64,000 nt of DNA, from the IMG/VR virus record IMGVR_UViG_3300035212_003113, positions 1 to 64,000 of that record; one strand, 5' to 3'. The stretch comes from a virus. Made by a program: the position numbers and the translations under genes. Position 1 is the first letter of the stretch. Every line of letters starts with the position of its first letter. The notes beneath the pieces were generated by a model. It was not told the DNA's origin. It made no database searches and saw only the letters and a list, made by a program, of their open reading frames with translations. Below, in pieces: positions 22,499 through 30,614 of this stretch.

Positions 22499-23074
22499 AT
22501 GACCCAGGTGAGCTTTTCGTGCCGCATTTGCGGGGCTTTTGTATCAAGGCCTGATCGCAGTAGATCCGGCGGCTGTTGTTCGCCGAAGTGCTCTGCGCAT
22601 ATTCGTCATGCCGCTGCCGTAAGCCGCAATAGATTTGCCGCAATGTGCACAAGCCCAGATCCCGTAGACAGCAAGATAAATCTGGCTCCAGATTGCAGTG
22701 CCATTGATGCGCTACCAGTCCTGACCCAGGAAGATCTCTGGATCTTCCTGCTGCATATCGCAGCCACCTGCTGTACCGCTAGGCAGGCGGAGTGCATCCG
22801 GTTGCATTTTGGTTCTGGCTTGACCCAGAGGGAGATCGCCAATGAGATCGGTCTGAATCAGTCTACGGTTGCTCATTCGCTATATGGCATCAAGCTAACT
22901 TCCAATCGGGAGCAAGATGCAAAAAATCAAGGAAAGTATTATGGCGGCGCCATAAGGAGCATCAGGAAGCAGCTGCTTGATAAGTCAAAGCAAGAACAGC
23001 TACAGGCTTTGCTGACCCGCGCCGGTACGCTAGTAGAGCGCCCCGGCCCTAAAGCCGGGCCGCCCCGATCCTGA
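22499..23074 (+). CDS. Zinc finger plus sigma-70 region 4-like HTH protein
   Basis: 191 residues. CRICGAFVSRPDRSRSGGCC (residues ~8-27) with following CSAHIRH is a zinc-binding cluster. TARQAECIRLHFGSGLTQRE then IANEIGLNQSTVAHSLYG (~96-133) matches the sigma-70 region 4 / LuxR-type helix-turn-helix. A likely transcription regulator, perhaps of phage genes. Its frame continues through hairpin element copy 6, giving the tail RPGPKAGPPRS that ends at the element's TGA. Confidence 0.78.
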   Translation: MTQVSFSCRICGAFVSRPDRSRSGGCCSPKCSAHIRHAAAVSRNRFAAMCTSPDPVDSKINLAPDCSAIDALPVLTQEDLWIFLLHIAATCCTARQAECIRLHFGSGLTQREIANEIGLNQSTVAHSLYGIKLTSNREQDAKNQGKYYGGAIRSIRKQLLDKSKQEQLQALLTRAGTLVERPGPKAGPPRS

Positions 23075-23084
23075 AGGACGACCC
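23039..23084 (+). repeat. Dispersed hairpin element, copy 6
   Basis: CCCGGC-CCTAAA-GCCGGG six-bp stem, then CGATCCTGAAGGACGACC. The upstream HTH gene ends at the TGA of CCTGA inside it. The next ATG is 22 bases on. Confidence 0.87.
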
Positions 23085-23105
23085 CGAACCACGGCAAAGG
23101 ATGTT

Positions 23106-23522
23106 ATGAAGATCAAGGATGCTTCGGTTTTCGCTAATCGTGAATCTATTCTTCAGGCCCTCAAGGAGCACTCATTTCCCCACGTTCGAGTATATTACTG
23201 CGGTAGTGGCGACAGCGGTGGTATTGAAGAAATCGAAGTAGAAGGCATGAAGGGGGACGGCCCGGAAGTTAAATTCATTCACAGTAAGACTGCCTGGGAC
23301 CGCGCCCGAGAGAGCTGGAATGAATCTATTGTAGAAGAGTCGATGCCGCTTGCAAAAGCAATCGAGCAGCATTGCTACGACCTGATCGAGCGCGAGCATG
23401 GTGGCTGGGAAAATAATGACGGCGGCAGCGGCGAGTTCATCTTTGATACCGAAAACGGCAAGATCAACTGGACGCATAACGAGTATTATACCGAGCAAAA
23501 AACCAGTGAGCACGAGGTCTGA
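23106..23522 (+). CDS. Hypothetical protein
   Basis: 138 residues (MKIKDASVFANRESILQALK). SGDSGGIEEIEVEGMKG and a C-terminal FDTENGKINWTHNEYYTEQK; DLIEREHGGWENNDGGSGEF near residue 100. It resembles a family of bacterial/phage proteins with 'HGGWEINEGSxGxFxxD', recalled from general knowledge. Cytoplasmic, function unknown. Confidence 0.68.
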   Translation: MKIKDASVFANRESILQALKEHSFPHVRVYYCGSGDSGGIEEIEVEGMKGDGPEVKFIHSKTAWDRARESWNESIVEESMPLAKAIEQHCYDLIEREHGGWENNDGGSGEFIFDTENGKINWTHNEYYTEQKTSEHEV

Positions 23523-23523
23523 T

Positions 23524-23871
23524 GTGCATACCATTCATCATGCTGAAAACTCTGCACGCATCTTTGGCGGCGCTGCTGAGGATTATCAAGCCATTCATGA
23601 CTGGCTCGATGAGACGAAGATCGCGTATTGCGACTTCCGGCATCGCGCCCTGCGCCACCATTCTTTTGGAGTGTTTGAGGCCGAGCGAGTATTTGGCAAG
23701 TCTATCGTGAATAGCGAAGGGCGCAAGGTACCCGTGCGTTATATTGCAGAACAACACATCAAAGAAGATTGCGGCGGCCGTGTTCCTACTATTGAGGATT
23801 GGCTTAAGCATATGCAGCCGCAGGCTTGGATGACGCGCGGCTATAAGATTGATGCCCCTGCTAAGGAGTGA
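23524..23871 (+). CDS. DUF6915-like protein
   Basis: 115 residues from the GTG at 23524, one base after the previous stop (VHTIHHAENSARIFGGAAED). YQAIHDWLDETKIAYCDFRH, HSFGVFEAERVFG, VPVRYIAEQHIKEDCGGRVP and TIEDWLKHMQPQAWM are the conserved blocks of a widespread bacterial/phage domain of unknown function, which I recall as DUF6915. Several conserved histidines suggest metal binding. Confidence 0.75.
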   Translation: MHTIHHAENSARIFGGAAEDYQAIHDWLDETKIAYCDFRHRALRHHSFGVFEAERVFGKSIVNSEGRKVPVRYIAEQHIKEDCGGRVPTIEDWLKHMQPQAWMTRGYKIDAPAKE

Positions 23872-23873
23872 TA

Positions 23874-24512
23874 ATGAGACGCCAGCAAACAGTTTGGGTG
23901 TGCCGTAAAACAGGAAGGGTCTTCTTGGATCGCGCAGAGTTTCAAGAGCATCTGCTTGCCCGCCGCGAGACCCAGCAGTACGAGCGCCGTCGTTCCCGTA
24001 TCATTGCTGCGGGCGATGAGTTTGCAGCTAACTGCGAGACCATCGCGGAGCTAGAGGCCTGGCTAAATAATAGCTCTTTCTTCCTGGACTTTGCCCTCCT
24101 GAATGATCCTGGCGCCAACTCAACGCTGACTGACTTTAGCTTTAGCGATATCTATGCTGGCAATTGCAGCAACTCGCACTCTGCGCCCCGTGGCCGCAGC
24201 ACAAACTGGTGGGGGCGTGGAGAAGCGGGCGAAGAGGGAGTGCCGCGCAGCTATCCCGGTATCTCTTGCAATATCCACTTCAAGGGCGATATTAAGTCAG
24301 AGGAGCATTGGGGCTGCCGGGCCACCGACTTCTTGAAAGCTATTGGCATTTGCACCGGCACAGGCGGAGGCGGGTCTCCCACTTACCGCTACGGCTGTAC
24401 CATCTGGGCGCAGCACTTTCCCAAGCTGTTTCGCAATCTGGCTGCCGCGGCAGTCGCTCGGAGCATTGGCATTGAAGCTACTGGCATTAGCGTGAGCACG
24501 TATGAAGCTTGA
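23874..24512 (+). CDS. Hypothetical protein
   Basis: 212 residues from the ATG at 23874, with AAGGAG six bases upstream (an in-frame GTG at 23868 is less likely). CRKTGRVFLDRAEFQEHLLA resembles a zinc-finger-like start; NSHSAPRGRSTNWWGRGEAG, GISCNIHFKGDIKSEEHWGC and YGCTIWAQHFPKLF follow. No family recognised. It overlaps a YxW-GF gene by 11 bases. Confidence 0.65.
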   Translation: MRRQQTVWVCRKTGRVFLDRAEFQEHLLARRETQQYERRRSRIIAAGDEFAANCETIAELEAWLNNSSFFLDFALLNDPGANSTLTDFSFSDIYAGNCSNSHSAPRGRSTNWWGRGEAGEEGVPRSYPGISCNIHFKGDIKSEEHWGCRATDFLKAIGICTGTGGGGSPTYRYGCTIWAQHFPKLFRNLAAAAVARSIGIEATGISVSTYEA

Positions 24513-24786
24513 CTTGAAAACAACCATTACCCACGGCAATCCTCAGCAGTTACAGGCCGTCATCCAGAAAGAATTTGGGGCCGATCTGCCTATCAAATTG
24601 CTGGAGGATTTCACCTGTAAGCCAGAAGCAGCAGTAGTGTTCCGCTGTAGCAACGGGCAGGTGACTGGCATTGTTCGCAGTCCAGGAGTGATTACTCGCG
24701 GGATCAGAGATGTGGCCAATAATATTAAAGCAATCTTTTACTGGCGAGAAGGCGGCAGCCTACAAGCAAAGATGCTGCAAGATTAA
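24502..24786 (+). CDS. YxW-GF-type small protein (diverged)
   Basis: 94 residues: MKLDLKTTITHGNPQQLQAV, IQKEFGADLP, then FRCSNGQVTGIVRSPG; no clear aromatic motif. Assigned to the family only on the MKLD start, helix pattern and length. Confidence 0.5.
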   Translation: MKLDLKTTITHGNPQQLQAVIQKEFGADLPIKLLEDFTCKPEAAVVFRCSNGQVTGIVRSPGVITRGIRDVANNIKAIFYWREGGSLQAKMLQD

Positions 24787-25058
24787 CGGGGTTTGTTGAC
24801 GTTGACTAGGCGTCGCAACTCTGATATCATTGCATACAGCTCAGCCGGGATAGTTATCTGCTTGGATATTATTATTTGCATGCCCGTATCAAAATGCTTC
24901 AGAGCCTCGCTGACTGCGGCCACCCAGTCGGGATGGCGCTGATCTGGGTTGCCGGCTGACTTAGTCAGGGATTCGATAATCGAATCAATCCGGTCGGCTG
25001 CTGCGTATTCGCCAGCTGCGTCTAGCTCGTTGGCCAGTGAAGAAAGTTTTTTAATCAT
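24783..25058 (-). CDS. Short 'LANELDAAG..ADRID' module protein
   Basis: 91 residues. The module is at ~3-32 (IKKLSSLANELDAAGEYAAA), then a helical tail with DQRHPDWVAAVSEALKHFDT and IPAELYAMISELRRL. Minimal member: almost the module alone. Convergent with, and overlapping by four bases, the + strand gene. Confidence 0.7.
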   Translation of the reverse strand: MIKKLSSLANELDAAGEYAAADRIDSIIESLTKSAGNPDQRHPDWVAAVSEALKHFDTGMQIIISKQITIPAELYAMISELRRLVNVNKPR

Positions 25059-25124
25059 GCGTGGTCACCTGTTTTATTTTGGATTGATTTAATAGGTGGA
25101 CGATTCCACAGATGATGGCGCCTT

Positions 25125-25212
25125 GGGAAAATGGCCGAGTGGCTTAAGGCACCGGATTACTAACCCGGCGTACCGCAAGGTACCGTGAGTTCGACTCTCA
25201 CTTTTCCCGCCA
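25125..25212 (+). tRNA. tRNA-Ser, anticodon ACU by sequence
   Basis: Acceptor GGGAAAA/TTTTCCC, D stem GCC/GGC, long class II variable arm (GTACC-GCAA-GGTAC), T arm GTGAG-TTCGACT-CTCAC, G73 and encoded CCA: a clear tRNA-Ser. The anticodon loop TTACTAA gives ACT, where bacterial tRNA-Ser for AGU/AGC normally has GCT. The closing pair of the stem is A-C. An A at position 34 is unusual. Confidence 0.88.
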
Positions 25213-25285
25213 TTGTATTGCTATCCAACGCGCTTTTTACTGGTACGGCATCTAGCAATTCTCCTGGATTAGCGGAGGAGATGCC

Positions 25286-26689
25286 ATGAAGATTGCAAAA
25301 GACTTGTTAAAGATTGCGCATGAGCTGGACGAGAGCGGACTGTATGATCTGGCGGATAGCATAGATTCGCTGGCTGTTAAGCTGGCTTTTGATTTAAACG
25401 AGCAAAAAAAACAGCAGTTAGCTGATCTTGCTAAAAGAGATATGTCCCAGATAAAGCCGCCTCTGCCAAAAAATTTAGATATTGGTCCAGAGATCAAGGA
25501 CTTTCCGGCAGAGCAAGGCAGGCCCAGAACTCCTAGCGACTGGTCTGAATCGGCGCAGAAGGCGGAGAGAGAGATCCATAAAGAGAGGATGAAGCTCGAC
25601 AAGAAGCTGAGGGCAGAGTTTGATAAAGAGCTTCGTAAATCTCCTGGCTGGGAAAAGGCCAATGCAGCTCAACGCAAAGAAATTATCGAGGCCGCCAAAG
25701 CTCGCGTAAGAGGCGCAATGGCGAATCTCCAAGAGGGCGCCCGGTCCGTAGGAGAAGCAGCAGGCAAGGCAAAAGCCTACAGAGCTGACCCAAGCAACTC
25801 TTGGAAGACAGGTCTTAAGGGTGCTAAGCCCGGAATGGTATCTGGTCTTCTTGGCGGCGCAGTAGGCACTCACGCTGGCGCAACTATAGGCGAGGCTATA
25901 GGCGGAGATACAGGAAAGCTGGTAGGCGGGATTGTAGGCGGCGTAGCAGGCGCAACAGTCGCTGGAACGCCTGTGGGCAAAGCCCTCCTCGCAGGTTGGG
26001 TAATAGGTACCGCTATAAATGAAGCTGGGCTGGGAGACGCGATCCAGCAAGCTTTGTCAGCCAAAGAAGATGCTTCAGCTGAAGCTGGCCAGCTCAAAGA
26101 CATGATTGAGATATTTGACAAGACTGCCAAGATCATCGACCACCCTGCTACGCCTATGGAGACCAAGGTCAAAAAATACCTCAATATAGAGAATCTGATA
26201 AACAACATCATAAAGCATCCGGCTGCATTGCCCGTGCTAGGTCAAGACGGAGTAGAGAAGTTCAGAGGATTGAAGGCAAAAATGGACGCAGATGTAGCTG
26301 CCGCTGCCTCGTCTGCGCCGGCAGTAATGGAGATAACGACTGAAGAACTGGCTGCTGCCAAGGCACCTCGAAAAGTAGCACCTTCTCCTGCCATTCGTCA
26401 GCTTCAAGTCAACCTAAACAAGCTTAACGAAGCAGGCAAGACGCCTCTGCCCGCCAAGCTAGTAGAAGACGGTCTGGTTGGCAAGTATACTCGTGGAGCA
26501 ATAAGCGCCTTCGATCCCGCTAGCGGCGGTCGCGTAACCCGCGATCTACTCAAACGCGTATCAGATGCAGCTGCTAATGCTGGCAGTGTCGAAAGTGATG
26601 TCGCTCCCGATGCAGCACCACCGATGTCCGTAGCAGCACCATTCATACCAAACACTCCTATGATGCAAGGCAGGCAAGCAATGCCATGA
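25286..26689 (+). CDS. Large glycine-zipper protein with 'AHELDESG..ADSID' module
   Basis: 467 residues. The N-terminal module (IAKDLLKIAHELDESGLYDL) is followed by a charged helical region (~85-150), a glycine-rich zipper at ~190-245 (GGAVGTHAGATIGEAIGGDT; GGIVGGVAGATVAGTPVG), a helical domain, and a C-terminal domain (RQLQVNLNKLNEAGKTPLPA...DGLVGKYTRGAISAF) that resembles a peptidoglycan-binding type 1 repeat (L-Q-x-x-L-N...D-G-x-x-G-x-x-T). Membrane plus wall-binding features would fit a virion ejection or cell-wall protein; that role is inference. A strong terminator follows. Confidence 0.72.
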   Translation: MKIAKDLLKIAHELDESGLYDLADSIDSLAVKLAFDLNEQKKQQLADLAKRDMSQIKPPLPKNLDIGPEIKDFPAEQGRPRTPSDWSESAQKAEREIHKERMKLDKKLRAEFDKELRKSPGWEKANAAQRKEIIEAAKARVRGAMANLQEGARSVGEAAGKAKAYRADPSNSWKTGLKGAKPGMVSGLLGGAVGTHAGATIGEAIGGDTGKLVGGIVGGVAGATVAGTPVGKALLAGWVIGTAINEAGLGDAIQQALSAKEDASAEAGQLKDMIEIFDKTAKIIDHPATPMETKVKKYLNIENLINNIIKHPAALPVLGQDGVEKFRGLKAKMDADVAAAASSAPAVMEITTEELAAAKAPRKVAPSPAIRQLQVNLNKLNEAGKTPLPAKLVEDGLVGKYTRGAISAFDPASGGRVTRDLLKRVSDAAANAGSVESDVAPDAAPPMSVAAPFIPNTPMMQGRQAMP

Positions 26690-26715
26690 TGCGTGGACAT
26701 TTTCATTGAAAAAAG

Positions 26716-26739
26716 ACCGGAGGCAACTCCGGTTTTTTT
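26716..26739 (+). terminator. Intrinsic terminator
   Basis: ACCGGAG-GCAA-CTCCGGT followed by seven T. Textbook rho-independent terminator after the 25286 gene. Confidence 0.93.
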
Positions 26740-26766
26740 ATGTAAACTTTCTTCAAAGGAAATCTT

Positions 26767-27084
26767 GTGAGCGCCGAAGAGACTTGCCCATCTTGTGGGC
26801 GGACAGACCACGCGGCATACATGTGCTGGCGCGTCGGACGCCTGATTAATCTCTCCGCTGCCGAGGCTAATCAGGAGTACGCTATGCCAGTGGACAAGGA
26901 AGCGGCCCCTGCTTCGATTATCCAAGACAGCAGCTTGATACAGCGCATGAAAGAGCTGCAATCAGATAATGATCGTCTGCGCCGTGCCCTGCTGAATATC
27001 TCAGAATTTTGTGTAGCGTGTCCTGATACTGCGCATTTTGCCGCCCGTATTCTGGATGGCAGTGCGCGCCCAGAAAAGGAATAA
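26767..27084 (+). CDS. Hypothetical zinc-finger/coiled-coil protein
   Basis: 105 residues from GTG (VSAEETCPSCGRTDHAAYMC), with a C-x2-C-x-x-x-x-H-x4-C cluster, then a short leucine-zipper-like segment (MKELQSDNDRLRRALLNISE) and FCVACPDTAHFAARIL. Likely a small dimeric metal-binding protein. AAGGAAATCTT lies upstream. Confidence 0.65.
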   Translation: MSAEETCPSCGRTDHAAYMCWRVGRLINLSAAEANQEYAMPVDKEAAPASIIQDSSLIQRMKELQSDNDRLRRALLNISEFCVACPDTAHFAARILDGSARPEKE

Positions 27085-27086
27085 GC

Positions 27087-27599
27087 ATGACGCCGCTACT
27101 ACTGCTTGACTTTGACGGCGTATTGAATGCTCTGCTTGACAGGTGCGACTCCCCTAATCCCGATTGGCCGGACTGGGAAAAGTCTACAGCAGACGGCTTT
27201 ACTCTTTGGACAAGCAGGATCATGGCAGCGGCTGTCTCGTCAATCGCAGAGACACACTGGCTGACTACCTGGAACGAGGACGACAAAGCAAATACGCTGC
27301 TGTCACCACTGCTAGGCGTCGGCCCTTTTCCCGTGGCTGCGGCACCGCTTAACTATCCCGAGCGCGATGAGCTATGGAAGCCACGCGCTGTAGCTGCGGC
27401 CCTAAAGACTGGCCGGCCGGTTGTGTGGCTTGATGATGACTGTGAATTGCTGTGGGAGGAATGGCTGAAGGCCGCGCCCGAGTGGAAGCACGAGGGTACA
27501 AGCAATCTGCTCAAGCTTGCGCCCGACCATACGGTTGGCTTGACTGCCCAGCATCTGCGAGCCGTAAAGGATTGGCTGAGCGTTCATGAAGCTACATGA
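27087..27599 (+). CDS. HAD-like phosphatase
   Basis: 170 residues. LLLLDFDGVLNAL (residues ~4-16) is HAD motif I with both aspartates, WLTTWNEDDKAN (~59-70) carries the motif II threonine, and WLDDDCELLWEE (~113-124) is motif IV. No large cap domain. A cytoplasmic hydrolase or nucleotide phosphatase; the substrate is not evident. It overlaps the next gene by 14 bases. Confidence 0.85.
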   Translation: MTPLLLLDFDGVLNALLDRCDSPNPDWPDWEKSTADGFTLWTSRIMAAAVSSIAETHWLTTWNEDDKANTLLSPLLGVGPFPVAAAPLNYPERDELWKPRAVAAALKTGRPVVWLDDDCELLWEEWLKAAPEWKHEGTSNLLKLAPDHTVGLTAQHLRAVKDWLSVHEAT

Positions 27600-27855
27600 C
27601 TGGGTCATATGCGAAGCGCTGCGAGCGGGCGACTGGCTTGCGGCAGTCAACGAGGTTGCCGACCTGTTCGAGTTACCTAGATTTACTGCTAACCTTGATG
27701 CCATCAAAGGCATGAGGGTGAATATAGTTGGCGACAGCCTTCAGCAGATTCGCATAGGATTAAATGGCGAGCTATACATGTGGCAGCCAGGCATTACCAA
27801 GATGCGTAGTACCGCCATTGTCGGTCCATGGATAGTTATTTGGGCGCGCGGGTAA
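27586..27855 (+). CDS. YxW-GF family protein (diverged motif)
   Basis: 89 residues: MKLHDWVICEALRAGDWLAA, VNEVADLFELPRF, LYMWQPGITKMRS, ending WIVIWARG. The Y-x-W is kept, G-F is lost. Near-paralogue of the next gene. Confidence 0.75.
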   Translation: MKLHDWVICEALRAGDWLAAVNEVADLFELPRFTANLDAIKGMRVNIVGDSLQQIRIGLNGELYMWQPGITKMRSTAIVGPWIVIWARG

Positions 27856-27861
27856 ACCAGC

Positions 27862-28152
27862 ATGAAGTTGCACGACTGGGTTATACAGGAAGCTATAAGG
27901 AGCGGCGATATACTTGCCGCTGTGAACACGGCTGCTTTTGTACTAGGGTTGCCGCAGTATGCGCCGGATGATCCAGCTATACTCTCAATGGTTATCACTG
28001 GCAAGTTTTACTCTACTGTCCCTGAGCAAATTAGAATAGCTCACGGGGGCCTGGCATACACTTGGATTGCGGGTGAATCTCGTGCTCGTCCGTGGACCGA
28101 TACAGGTGGCACTCGCATAAGAATATGGACTGATCATTATGAAGTTAAATGA
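27862..28152 (+). CDS. YxW-GF family protein (diverged motif)
   Basis: 96 residues: MKLHDWVIQEAIRSGDILAA, VNTAAFVLGLPQY, AYTWIAGESRARP, ending IRIWTDHYEVK. Tandem duplicate of 27586-27855. Overlaps the following gene by 14 bases. Confidence 0.75.
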   Translation: MKLHDWVIQEAIRSGDILAAVNTAAFVLGLPQYAPDDPAILSMVITGKFYSTVPEQIRIAHGGLAYTWIAGESRARPWTDTGGTRIRIWTDHYEVK

Positions 28153-28498
28153 GTGGGACATTCGTGAACGCATCAGGGTCAATGTAAGCGAAGGCGAGAT
28201 CGCCATCTCTTCTATATGGGTATCGGTAGCAACAGACTCTCTGATTATTGTAGATATAGACTGCAAGAGCAAGTACCCGGTTATTGGCCCCGTGTCTTCG
28301 AATGAAATATTTCTTATCGCAAACGAAGAGACCTTGTTCGCCCGCAACAGCGACAACCCAACAATCATAGGCCTTGAGTTGCCCGATGGCTTTAGAATAG
28401 GTCCAGTAGAAAGCGGCAGGTATTCAGTGGAACTGTTTTGCCACAGAAGCGATGCGCGCGAGCAAGGACCTTCTGTTCTTATCTGGGAGCCCGCTTGA
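28139..28498 (+). CDS. Hypothetical protein with MKL-W start
   Basis: 119 residues: MKLNEWDIRERIRVNVSEGE, then beta-rich (SLIIVDIDCKSKYPVIGPVS), ending PSVLIWEPA. The start resembles 31868-32173 and the array genes, but the remainder is different. Unknown. Confidence 0.62.
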   Translation: MKLNEWDIRERIRVNVSEGEIAISSIWVSVATDSLIIVDIDCKSKYPVIGPVSSNEIFLIANEETLFARNSDNPTIIGLELPDGFRIGPVESGRYSVELFCHRSDAREQGPSVLIWEPA

Positions 28499-28815
28499 AG
28501 CTTGTGAGATGGGAGCTCAAAGAGTTGCTGAATGATTATGCTCGTGCTGCGGGCACTCGCAATTCCATGTACAAAATGTCTGGAATAGATTACTGGGCAG
28601 GGACCGCGCTTATAGCCGCCATGCATGCTGATGAGCCCATAGGGGTACAATTCTTTATCGGTGGCTATGCAATTGCTACGCCACACTACTGGCCAGATAT
28701 GGGCAAGCTCAGCCTACAGTTTTTGCTGGACACAGATAAAAAGATTGCATGCACCTATGACCGCTATTACCGCCAAGCGATCAGCGAACTACACAATAGC
28801 ACACGGCAACTATGA
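28495..28815 (+). CDS. Hypothetical protein, paralogue of 21553-21873
   Basis: 106 residues from a TTG at 28495 that overlaps the previous stop (LKLVRWELKELLNDYARAAG). IDYWAGTALIAAMHADEPIG and HYWPDMGKLSLQFLLDTDKK match the paralogue's core. TTG starts recur in this window in the same -TTGAAGCT- context. Confidence 0.62.
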   Translation: MKLVRWELKELLNDYARAAGTRNSMYKMSGIDYWAGTALIAAMHADEPIGVQFFIGGYAIATPHYWPDMGKLSLQFLLDTDKKIACTYDRYYRQAISELHNSTRQL

Positions 28816-29099
28816 AGCTAGATTATTACGAGATAACAGCCGCTCTTGCCGCCGGCAACTACGGCCAAGCTGTAGATATTCTTCTTGCGCATTTTGGCGA
28901 GAACTATAATCACTTGGCTTTTCAGATTGCCACTTGGTCGCGCGGGCCGACTTTTCCGCATTACTCTGTGCGCATATCTTATTATGATGGGAAGGAGCTA
29001 TCATGGAATGCCAAGACAGGCTTTGCCAAGGGAGCTTCATATGAACACATGCGCTCGATCAACAACGGCCTATTGGGCAGAGTAGTTATCTTAGCATGA
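28812..29099 (+). CDS. YxW-GF family protein
   Basis: 95 residues: MKLDYYEITAALAAGNYGQA, VDILLAHFGENYN, ELSWNAKTGFAKG (residues ~61-73), ending GRVVILA. Start of a six-gene run with four-base overlaps. Confidence 0.82.
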   Translation: MKLDYYEITAALAAGNYGQAVDILLAHFGENYNHLAFQIATWSRGPTFPHYSVRISYYDGKELSWNAKTGFAKGASYEHMRSINNGLLGRVVILA

Positions 29100-29386
29100 A
29101 GCTGGACTCTTATCTGATGCTGTGCGCTATGAAGGCCTGCGACTATATTGCTGCTGGCGATATAATGGCGGAGTACTTTAGTGTGCCAGAGATTGCGCGG
29201 ATAACCTCCACACTAAGTCCTGCTATTGGCAGGCTAGGTGCGAACGACACGCTTGAACACATGGCGTGTGTTACGTATCAAAATGTATCATACTATTGGT
29301 ACAACACAATAGGCTTCATTGGACCAAAACAAACAGTAGCCCGCCCTCAGTATTACCAAGCCTTTGACATCTGGGTGAAAGCATGA
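29096..29386 (+). CDS. YxW-GF family protein
   Basis: 96 residues: MKLDSYLMLCAMKACDYIAA, GDIMAEYFSVPEI, YYWYNTIGFIGPK, ending FDIWVKA. Four-base overlaps on both sides. Confidence 0.82.
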   Translation: MKLDSYLMLCAMKACDYIAAGDIMAEYFSVPEIARITSTLSPAIGRLGANDTLEHMACVTYQNVSYYWYNTIGFIGPKQTVARPQYYQAFDIWVKA

Positions 29387-29634
29387 AGCTGGCCGCTGCG
29401 GAAATGTTTCTCGCTTTTGAAACCGAAGACTGGGCGAGGGCAATCAAGGTCATGTCAGAATATTTTGGCAAACCATTCGGCACTATCGCTAATGTTGGCC
29501 TGACAAAAGCTACCGTCGCACCTCTGGAAGTTAATATTATTCTTGATGGCAATCGCTATGTCTGGGAAGAATACGATGGGTTTTGGAGCAGGCCATCAGT
29601 ACCCGGCAGCTATGTCAGGATATTCGCTAGATGA
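29383..29634 (+). CDS. YxW-GF family protein
   Basis: 83 residues: MKLAAAEMFLAFETEDWARA, IKVMSEYFGKPFG, YVWEEYDGFWSRP, ending YVRIFAR. Four-base overlaps on both sides. Confidence 0.82.
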   Translation: MKLAAAEMFLAFETEDWARAIKVMSEYFGKPFGTIANVGLTKATVAPLEVNIILDGNRYVWEEYDGFWSRPSVPGSYVRIFAR

Positions 29635-29942
29635 AGCTGGACCATTACTGTATCAGTGAAGCATTCGAGCGCGAGGATTGGCCAGCGGCCATTGCAGCCC
29701 TCACTGCGCACTTTAATATCCCTATGCCAGCGGACTATCGGTTGTATCTGCTGCGTCACAATGGCTTCCAGCCGGAGATAGAGATCAATCACGGTAATCG
29801 CATCTACTCCTGGCGCAAGTCACTAGGCTTTGAAAGCTGGCCCAAATGGCGTAAGCTTTATCCCGAGAACAGCATCGTTGTAGATATTTATGCGCCGCCC
29901 GCAGAGGCCGCCGGGCCTAAAGCCGGGTCGCCCCGATCCTGA
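29631..29942 (+). CDS. YxW-GF family protein ending in hairpin element
   Basis: 103 residues: MKLDHYCISEAFEREDWPAA, IAALTAHFNIPMP, YSWRKSLGFESWP, then a tail AEAAGPKAGSPRS encoded by hairpin element copy 7. The stop is the TGA of the element's CCTGA. The family domain itself ends near IVVDIYAPP. Confidence 0.82.
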   Translation: MKLDHYCISEAFEREDWPAAIAALTAHFNIPMPADYRLYLLRHNGFQPEIEINHGNRIYSWRKSLGFESWPKWRKLYPENSIVVDIYAPPAEAAGPKAGSPRS

Positions 29943-29951
29943 ACCCCGAAC
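29906..29951 (+). repeat. Dispersed hairpin element, copy 7
   Basis: CCGG-GCCTAAAG-CCGG form, then CGATCCTGAACCCCGAACG. It provides the last 11 codons and stop of the upstream gene; the next ATG is 13 bases after it. Confidence 0.86.
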
Positions 29952-29963
29952 GCCGGAGGCACC

Positions 29964-30257
29964 ATGAAGCTACACAACTTCGGTATGCGTATTGCTTTTA
30001 GCGAGCGCAATTACCCGCTTGCAGTAAGACTGCTTGCCGGACACTTCGGGCTGGACGCAGAAGAAATCCGCCCAGAAGATATTAAGGTATTTTTTTCGCG
30101 CAGCGTATCAGAGGTTGCCATACATAAAGATGGCGCAACATATAGATGGTGGATAGGATCGGCAGGAAGCGTGAGAACTTATTTCGCTAGCACGGTTGCA
30201 TCTAGTCCAGGCACTCGTTCGCCTATTGCGGCGGTCATTACCGTGCCAGCGGAATAG
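29964..30257 (+). CDS. YxW-GF family protein
   Basis: 97 residues: MKLHNFGMRIAFSERNYPLA, VRLLAGHFGLDAE, YRWWIGSAGSVRT, ending AAVITVPAE. GCCGGAGGCACC precedes the ATG, partly supplied by the element's 3' flank. Confidence 0.8.
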   Translation: MKLHNFGMRIAFSERNYPLAVRLLAGHFGLDAEEIRPEDIKVFFSRSVSEVAIHKDGATYRWWIGSAGSVRTYFASTVASSPGTRSPIAAVITVPAE

Positions 30258-30258
30258 C

Positions 30259-30561
30259 ATGAAACTAGAGTCATACGCTTTTGTCGAAGCCATGGGTGCT
30301 GCCGATAGGCATTACGCACTGCGCCTCGTACTCGATCACTTTGGCCTAGGTCATCGCATAGGCGAAGCACTCCAGGCAAAACAGTTTCATACGGACGGGC
30401 ATCCGCAGCCGCAGCTAGTGGTTTACTTTGTAAACTCAGCTTTCATTACCTGTAGGGGCGGGCTTTTCCGTGATTCAAATTATGCGCCGCGGGGTCATCC
30501 CGACTGGGCAGACTTCAGTAAGTGCCCTATAAAATCTGTTAGGTTCTTGTTCAAGTACTAG
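30259..30561 (+). CDS. YxW-GF family protein (diverged motif)
   Basis: 100 residues from the ATG at 30259: MKLESYAFVEAMGAADRHYA, LRLVLDHFGLGHR, FITCRGGLFRDSN replacing Y-x-W, ending SVRFLFKY. One base after the previous stop. Confidence 0.76.
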   Translation: MKLESYAFVEAMGAADRHYALRLVLDHFGLGHRIGEALQAKQFHTDGHPQPQLVVYFVNSAFITCRGGLFRDSNYAPRGHPDWADFSKCPIKSVRFLFKY

Positions 30562-30614
30562 GCGCGAAGCTACATAGCTACGGACGACCACCTTTTTAAA
30601 GTCTGGATAAGAGG

